Shown in pieces: positions 56,707-59,117 of a stretch of 59,117 nt of DNA. Numbering within the stretch: position 1 is the first letter of the stretch; each line of letters starts with the position of its first letter. A program made the translations under genes and the position numbers. The stretch is from an uncultured Bacteroidales bacterium (GTDB taxonomy: Bacteria > Bacteroidota > Bacteroidia > Bacteroidales > UBA11471): the NCBI GenBank assembly GCA_944325415.1, contig CALUZW010000014.1:1-59117 (forward strand), written 5' to 3'. Below the pieces are notes generated by a model. It made no database searches and was not told where the DNA came from. It worked only from the letters and a program-made list of their open reading frames with translations.

Positions 56707-57390
56707 TTATTCTCCTTGCAGAAACCGGCACTCTTCGTCGATGTCGGCAAGGAGTGCCCGGCGGGTGTCGGGTACCTCGGCGGTCGATATACGCTGTTGT
56801 ATTTCGGCTGCTCTCTGTGGCGATACGGCTGCCAGACGTTTCATGCAGCCAGTTGCTGCGGCCAGTAGATGGGCGGGAGCCGTGCCGCGCACGAGGTCGA
56901 TATAGTCCGAGATGAGGTGCCGCGCCTCTTCGTCAGTCGGTGTGTATTTCTGTGCCAGCAGTCGGCTCCATAACTGGTAGCCGGTATAGCGGGTCAGCTC
57001 GTCGTCGGCAGTGGTACAGTCAGCCGCCAGTTGTGCTGCGCCGGCGATGCGGGAGAAAAGGTTCATGCAACACAGGTCGGCCACTTCGGTATAGGGAATT
57101 GTGCCTACCCATTGCCGTGCCGTCTCTACCTCCATATCTTCGGCCGGGTATAGCCAGGTGGCCAGCAGTTTCGATTCGCGTACGGGCTCTTCCCACAACC
57201 GTTGGGCCAAAGCCTTGTCGGGGGTAACTGTCGAGGCAATCCGTTTGAGCAAGGGAAGCGTGAGCCCGAAGTTGACCCGATAGTCCATGCCTTTTTCGCG
57301 CATGCTGGCGGCGACGATGCCGTTCATGGCTTTGCGGAATTGTCGTTTTATCTCTCTTATCTGTTCGTCGGTCGATGTCGGTGTGAGCAT
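56707..57390 (-). CDS. AlkD-like DNA alkylation repair protein
   Basis: A 227-residue HEAT-repeat protein of the DNA alkylation repair (AlkD) family, which excises bulky or cationic N3/N7-alkylpurines without base flipping. It has MDYRVNFGLTLPLLKRIAS, LLATWLYPAEDMEVETA, VADLCCMNLFSRI and DEEARHLISDYI; the expected central Trp/Asp pair region is present as LWSRLLAQK. It starts 12 bp after dnaB. Confidence 0.8.
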   Translation of the reverse strand: MLTPTSTDEQIREIKRQFRKAMNGIVAASMREKGMDYRVNFGLTLPLLKRIASTVTPDKALAQRLWEEPVRESKLLATWLYPAEDMEVETARQWVGTIPYTEVADLCCMNLFSRIAGAAQLAADCTTADDELTRYTGYQLWSRLLAQKYTPTDEEARHLISDYIDLVRGTAPAHLLAAATGCMKRLAAVSPQRAAEIQQRISTAEVPDTRRALLADIDEECRFLQGE

Positions 57391-57402
57391 GGCAGAAAAT
57401 TT

Positions 57403-58935
57403 TTAGAAAGGCACGTTATCGTCCTGCTGGTTCAGAAAATCGGTGTTGGGGCTCAGCGCACCGGCATTGTCGGTCGGCAGCTGGCTGTTGTCGCGTTTCC
57501 GGTTTATTTTAGAGGGAATGACCGTATCGTCTTTCAGGTTCTGGAAGCGGGCCAGTTCGCCGCGGAAGCGCAGTCGCACGTCGCCCACGGCACCGTTACG
57601 GTGCTTGGCTATGATGATTTCGGCCAGGCCCACAAGAGAGTTGCCTTTGGCGTCTTCGGTAATTTTGTAATACTCGGGGCGGTGTATGAAGCATACCATG
57701 TCGGCGTCCTGCTCGATGGCTCCCGATTCGCGCAGGTCGGCCAGTTGCGGACGCTTGCCCTCCTCGCCGGTACGGGTTTCGACACCACGGTTGAGCTGCG
57801 ACAGGGCGATGATGGGAATGTTCAGCTCCTTGGCGAGACCTTTGAGCGAGCGTGAGATGGTACTTACCTCCTGTTCGCGGCTGCCGAAGTTCATGCCACT
57901 GGCGTTCATCAGTTGCAGGTAGTCGATGATAATCATCTTTATGCCGTGTTCGCGTACCAGCCGGCGGGCCTTGGTGCGCAGTTCAAAGACCGAGAGACTG
58001 GGGGTATCGTCGATGAAGATGGGGGCGTCGTAGAGGTCGTTGATTTTGGCGTTCAGCTGCTCCCATTCGTGGGGCGCGAGTTGGCCACTCTTGATTTTCT
58101 CGCCCGGTATCTCGCAGGTGTTGATGATGAGACGGTTGACAAGTTGCACGTTCGACATTTCGAGTGAGAAGATGGCCACCGGCGTATTGTAGTTGATGGC
58201 CATGTTCTTGGCCATGGAGAGTACAAATGCCGTCTTACCCATGGCCGGACGGGCCGCAATGATGATGAGGTCGGAGTTCTGCCAGCCCGAGGTCATTTTG
58301 TCGAGGTCGGTAAATCCCGATTGCAGACCGCTCAATCCGTCTTTTCGGTTCGATGCGATTTCGAGAATGTGCAGGGCCTCGTTGATGACGGGATTGATTT
58401 GGGTAACATCTTTTTTGACGTTGCGCTGGGAGATTTCGAAAAGCTGACCTTCAGCTTCCTGCATCAGGTCGTCGACGTCGTAGGTCTCTTCATAGGCCTT
58501 GGCCTGAATCTCTCCGGTGAAGCGTATCAGTTCGCGGGCCAGGTATTTCTGGGCGATGATGCGGGCGTGAAACTCGATGTTGGCTGCCGACGATACCCGG
58601 CTGGTCAGTTCGGTGATGACATATTCGCCGCCCACCTCTTCGAGTTTTCCGTTGCGCCGGAGCTGTTCGCACACGGTGAGCATATCGATGGGTTCCTGTT
58701 TCATGGCCAGGTCGACGATAGCCGTGAAAATAAGCTGGTGCTTATATTCGTAGAAACACTCGGGTTTCAATATGTCGCTGATGATGGAGTAGGCGTCTTT
58801 TTCGAGCATGAGGGCTCCCAAAACGGCCTCTTCGAGATCGCGGGCCTGAGGTTGTATCTTGCCCATGTCGGTCATGGGCGAGAGGGCCGGGCTTTTCTTG
58901 CGTGCGGGAGTTTTACGTCCGGATATGATTTCCAT
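57403..58935 (-). CDS. dnaB: Replicative DNA helicase DnaB
   Basis: A 510-residue hexameric helicase. The N-terminal domain (about 25-130: DLEEAVLGALMLEKDAYSII) leads by a linker to the RecA-like motor: Walker A AARPAMGKTAFVLSMAKN, Walker B region IKMIIIDYLQLM and LSQLNRGVETR, EQDADMVCFIHRPEYY and the C-terminal VRLRFRGELARFQNL. No intein is present. It is read leftwards from 58935 with a promoter in the repeat at 58970. Confidence 0.97.
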   Translation of the reverse strand: MEIISGRKTPARKKSPALSPMTDMGKIQPQARDLEEAVLGALMLEKDAYSIISDILKPECFYEYKHQLIFTAIVDLAMKQEPIDMLTVCEQLRRNGKLEEVGGEYVITELTSRVSSAANIEFHARIIAQKYLARELIRFTGEIQAKAYEETYDVDDLMQEAEGQLFEISQRNVKKDVTQINPVINEALHILEIASNRKDGLSGLQSGFTDLDKMTSGWQNSDLIIIAARPAMGKTAFVLSMAKNMAINYNTPVAIFSLEMSNVQLVNRLIINTCEIPGEKIKSGQLAPHEWEQLNAKINDLYDAPIFIDDTPSLSVFELRTKARRLVREHGIKMIIIDYLQLMNASGMNFGSREQEVSTISRSLKGLAKELNIPIIALSQLNRGVETRTGEEGKRPQLADLRESGAIEQDADMVCFIHRPEYYKITEDAKGNSLVGLAEIIIAKHRNGAVGDVRLRFRGELARFQNLKDDTVIPSKINRKRDNSQLPTDNAGALSPNTDFLNQQDDNVPF

Positions 58936-58969
58936 GTCTTTGTACTATGCGGTCATTGTTTTGAGGGTA

Positions 58970-59000
58970 CAAATATAGTGAAAGGCGAGAGCAGAGGCAA
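58970..59000 (-). promoter_or_regulatory. dnaB promoter, carried by a repeat copy
   Basis: On the minus strand TTG (59000-58998), 20 bp, then TATATTTG (58977-58970), 35 bp before the dnaB ATG. All but one base of it lies in the first copy of a 60-bp repeat; the single base outside (58970) completes the -7 G. Confidence 0.6.
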
Positions 59001-59030
59001 GGGAAGAAAACAAAGTTTTCGTTCCCGAGC
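58971..59030. repeat. 60-bp direct repeat, copy 1
   Basis: Identical over 60 bp to copy 2 at 59058-59117 (period 87). It runs from AAATATAGTGAAAGG to GTTTTCGTTCCCGAGC and contains a hairpin GGGAAGAAAAC...GTTTTCGTTCCC. It carries the dnaB promoter on the minus strand. Confidence 0.9.
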
Positions 59031-59057
59031 TATGCCGAGCCGCCTCCTGTATTCTGA

Positions 59058-59117
59058 AAATATAGTGAAAGGCGAGAGCAGAGGCAAGGGAAGAAAACAA
59101 AGTTTTCGTTCCCGAGC
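59058..59117. repeat. 60-bp direct repeat, copy 2 (window edge)
   Basis: A perfect copy of 58971-59030 reaching exactly to the window end, so further copies or a longer unit may follow. The base before it is G, not C, so its -7 box would read TATATTTC and may be weaker. Confidence 0.9.

Noticed and set aside
58971..59117. Possible CRISPR array from the repeat pair
   Set aside because: The units are 60 bp, the spacing is 27 bp, only two copies are visible, and no cas genes are present.

Overview
The window comes from a member of the Bacteroidales (phylum Bacteroidota). The evidence is the recurrent Bacteroidota-type promoter (-7 TAnnTTTG, in several places with a -33 TTTG/TTG about 18-21 bp upstream), weak Shine-Dalgarno sequences, an S46 dipeptidyl-peptidase, DUF3078 and porin-like outer-membrane proteins, an ECF sigma/anti-sigma/outer-membrane cassette, a six-gene Rnf complex and a split his operon. 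The moderately high GC and gene content would suit a Barnesiella/Coprobacter-like gut anaerobe, but that genus guess is an inference. I saw no tRNA, rRNA, CRISPR array, insertion sequence or prophage; this is mostly core chromosome.

Layout. 1-6.5 kb: D-galacturonate catabolism (kdgK and uxaC leftwards; a LacI-type regulator, uxaB, uxaA and an HD hydrolase rightwards), next to a secreted pectate lyase (6.5-7.7 kb), so pectin breakdown and use of its sugar sit together. 7.9-9.5 kb: a TlpA-like thiol-disulfide lipoprotein gene broken by two frameshifts. 9.6-13.2 kb: a small copper-chaperone-like HMA protein, a CopA-type copper ATPase and an MgtC-family membrane protein, with a probable unannotated small RNA between the last two. 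13.5-18.1 kb: hisG-hisD-hisC-hisB behind a histidine-rich leader peptide and terminator (attenuator). 18.1-24.0 kb: a second small-RNA candidate, then rseC-like-rnfB-C-D-G-E-A, an ion-pumping ferredoxin:NAD oxidoreductase. 24.4-28.4 kb: a dTDP-sugar cassette (rmlB, rmlA, two tandem cupin ketoisomerases, a PLP aminotransferase) for a dTDP-3-amino-3,6-dideoxyhexose. 28.4-33.2 kb: a leftward cluster of envelope proteins (DUF3078, trypsin-like protease with TPRs, surface-antigen barrel).

33.3-36.9 kb: pyrG and yidC. 37.4-39.5 kb: an S46 peptidase, probably Asp/Glu-specific DPP11. 39.6-47.0 kb: a leftward thiamine operon under a TPP riboswitch (thiD, thiS, tenI-like, thiE, thiG, thiC, a HEAT-like gene, thiH, thiF), with a strong hairpin terminator inside it after thiS. 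47.2-49.8 kb: ECF sigma factor, anti-sigma/beta-barrel protein and lipoprotein. 49.9-53.2 kb: serC, serA and a DUF1015 protein. 53.4-59.0 kb: rarA, purA, a Fur-family regulator, an AlkD-like DNA glycosylase and dnaB. The right edge holds two 60-bp direct repeats, the first of which carries the apparent dnaB promoter.

The most promising undescribed elements are the two promoter-plus-terminator intergenic transcripts (about 12.2-12.4 and 18.1-18.2 kb), the his leader, the promoter-bearing repeat at the right edge, the paired cupins with different active-site motifs, and a ThiF without its usual cysteines.
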